This document shows positions 19,720 to 20,690 of a stretch of 20,690 nucleotides of DNA, one piece after another. Positions within the stretch are counted from its first letter, which is position 1; every line of letters begins with the position of its first letter. The notes beneath the pieces were generated by a model. It saw only the letters and a program-made list of their open reading frames with translations. It was not told the DNA's origin and ran no database searches. The translations under genes were made by a program, and so were the position numbers. Source of the stretch: Desulfovibrionales bacterium GWA2_65_9 (lineage in GTDB: Bacteria; Desulfobacterota; Desulfovibrionia; Desulfovibrionales; Desulfovibrionaceae); NCBI GenBank assembly GCA_001799475.1, contig MGTN01000164.1:2692-23381 (forward strand), read 5' to 3'.

Positions 19720-20025
19720 CTAGAGCACGACCACGGAGTTGTCGGCGTCGGCAAAGGCGCTGTACACGTAGCAGTCGGCCTCGGTGTCATTGAGCCAGGC
19801 CCCGGTGTCGGTGACGTAGCGGTACTGGTAGGGCGCGGCTGCGGGCAGCTCCAGGCTGGCGCTGAACTGGCCCTTGGCCTTGCGCATGACCAGCAGCGTG
19901 GGGTTCCATTCGTTGAACTCCCCGGCCAGGAAGAGCTTCTTGGCCCCGTTCGCGGCTTCCACGGGCAGGGAAAAGCCCACCTTGCATGTGCTCTTGTCCT
20001 TGGAATACGTCTTGGTCAGCGGCAT
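19720..20025 (-). CDS. stand-alone CBM48 (glycogen-binding, isoamylase-N-like) protein
   Basis: The 101-residue product is essentially one CBM48/AMPK-beta-type carbohydrate-binding module. After VGFSLPVEAANGAKKLFLAG comes FNEWNP with the sugar-stacking Trp40. MRKAKGQFSASLELP, YQYRYV (66-71) and a second aromatic site GAWLNDTEADCYV with Trp77 follow. There is no catalytic domain and no signal peptide, so it should bind cytoplasmic glycogen or maltodextrin. GGGGGAG lies about 6 bases before the ATG. It follows glgA by 48 bases on the same strand and is probably co-transcribed. It may tether glycogen synthase or another protein to the granule; the module call is firm and the role is inferred. 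Confidence 0.88.
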   Translation of the reverse strand: MPLTKTYSKDKSTCKVGFSLPVEAANGAKKLFLAGEFNEWNPTLLVMRKAKGQFSASLELPAAAPYQYRYVTDTGAWLNDTEADCYVYSAFADADNSVVVL

Positions 20026-20073
20026 GATATCTCCCCCTCAGCGCAGCCCCCCCGGGCTGCATGACAGGTTCAA

Positions 20074-20690
20074 CTACACCCGCGCGCCCAGGGAGCGGTA
20101 CAGCTCGATGTACCGGGCGGCGGAGTTTTCCCAACTGAAGTCCTGGCTCATGGCGCGCTCGACCATGGCGCGCCAGTAGGTTTTCTTGTTTCTCCACAGG
20201 TCCACGGCCTCGAGGATGGTCTGGTAGAAGGTCTCGGGGTCGGGCTCGGTAAAGGTGAAGCCCGTGGCCTGCGGGTGCGGATAGGGCACGATGGTGTCGC
20301 GCAGGCCGCCCACGCCCGTGGCCACCGGCGGGGTGCCGAAGCGCAGGGCGTACATCTGCGTCAGCCCGCAGGGCTCGTAGCGCGAGGGCATGAGGAAGAT
20401 GTCCGACCCGGCCTGGATGCGGTGGGCCAGGTCCTCGGAGTAGCCCACGATGACGCAGAGCCGGTCGTGGTGCTCCTCGGCCAGTTCCTGCAGCCGGGCC
20501 TCGTGCTCCAGCTTGCCCTCGCCCAGGACGATGAGCCCGATCTCCTGTTCCATGAGCCTGGGGATGATCTCGGTAAGCAGGTCCACGCCCTTCTGCCCCC
20601 GGAAGCGGCCGATGAAGCTGAGCAGGGGCTTGTCCTCCAGCTGGTCGGGCAGGCACATCTCCTTCAAGAGCGCGCGCTTGCAGTCGAGCT
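20074..20690 (-). CDS. glgA: glycogen synthase (ADP-glucose, GT5), C-terminal part, runs off right edge
   Basis: The frame is open from the right edge to a TAG at 20074-20076, about 205 residues. It carries the C-terminal Rossmann half of bacterial glycogen synthase: SFIGRFRGQKGVDLL at the substrate-binding cleft, IVLGEGKLEHE, a long helix, and PSRYEPCGLTQMYALRFGT. In the last, the Glu of EPCGLTQ is the conserved catalytic residue. VATGVGGLRDTIVPY, TGFTF and a terminal DFSWENSAARYIELYRSL follow. GlgA extends alpha-1,4-glucan from ADP-glucose in the cytoplasm. The N-terminal half with the KxGG motif lies outside the window, so completeness cannot be judged. The CBM48 gene follows after 48 bases. 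Confidence 0.95.
   Translation of the reverse strand, partial: LDCKRALLKEMCLPDQLEDKPLLSFIGRFRGQKGVDLLTEIIPRLMEQEIGLIVLGEGKLEHEARLQELAEEHHDRLCVIVGYSEDLAHRIQAGSDIFLMPSRYEPCGLTQMYALRFGTPPVATGVGGLRDTIVPYPHPQATGFTFTEPDPETFYQTILEAVDLWRNKKTYWRAMVERAMSQDFSWENSAARYIELYRSLGARV

Overview
The window looks like a chromosomal segment of a GC-rich sulfate-reducing deltaproteobacterium of the Desulfovibrio type (Desulfovibrionales). This is inferred from base composition, from a stand-alone AICAR transformylase, a c-type-haem sensor kinase, a large class I adenylate cyclase-like protein, and several small proteins that resemble Desulfovibrio-restricted hypotheticals. The species is not identifiable by eye. 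I see no transposase, integrase, tRNA, rRNA or CRISPR array. The region reads as core chromosome with some unusual regulatory proteins.

Layout. Positions 1-876 (minus) hold the N-terminal part of a monofunctional AICAR transformylase (purH-type), running off the left edge. A small unknown gene (1040-1456, plus) overlaps tail to tail with a membrane-anchored MltF-type lytic transglycosylase (1391-2782, minus), which diverges from purA (2869-4149, plus). A small unknown gene (4227-4568, minus) is preceded by a very good sigma-54 promoter. malQ (4775-6328, plus) and groES-groEL (6505-8564, plus) follow. The groES leader contains a sigma-70-like promoter and a terminator-like hairpin, and groEL ends in a strong intrinsic terminator. 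A hybrid histidine kinase with a periplasmic CxxCH haem domain (8761-10647, plus) converges on a TPR protein (10690-11562, minus).

A cyclic-nucleotide-binding protein (11819-12301, plus) and phosphoglucomutase pgm (12329-13849, plus) form a tight pair. pgm appears to lack about 43 internal codons. An outer-membrane beta-barrel gene (14025-14720, minus) diverges from a ~1265-residue protein combining a helical N-terminus, a Cys-rich pentapeptide-repeat block and a class I adenylate cyclase module (14902-18699, plus). The right end is a minus-strand series: glgA (partial, 20074 to the edge), a stand-alone CBM48 protein (19720-20025) and holB (18736-19614).

How the genes fit together. Two themes recur. 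One is alpha-glucan/glycogen metabolism (malQ, pgm, glgA, CBM48 protein). The other is cAMP-type signalling (class I cyclase and a single-domain cNMP-binding protein co-directional with pgm). A functional link between them is inference only. Purine synthesis (AICAR transformylase, purA), chaperonin, cell-wall and replication genes are housekeeping. The most notable observations are the internal deletion in pgm, the pentapeptide-cyclase fusion, the haem-binding hybrid kinase, the sigma-54 promoter in front of an unknown gene, and the hairpin at the start of the groESL transcript.
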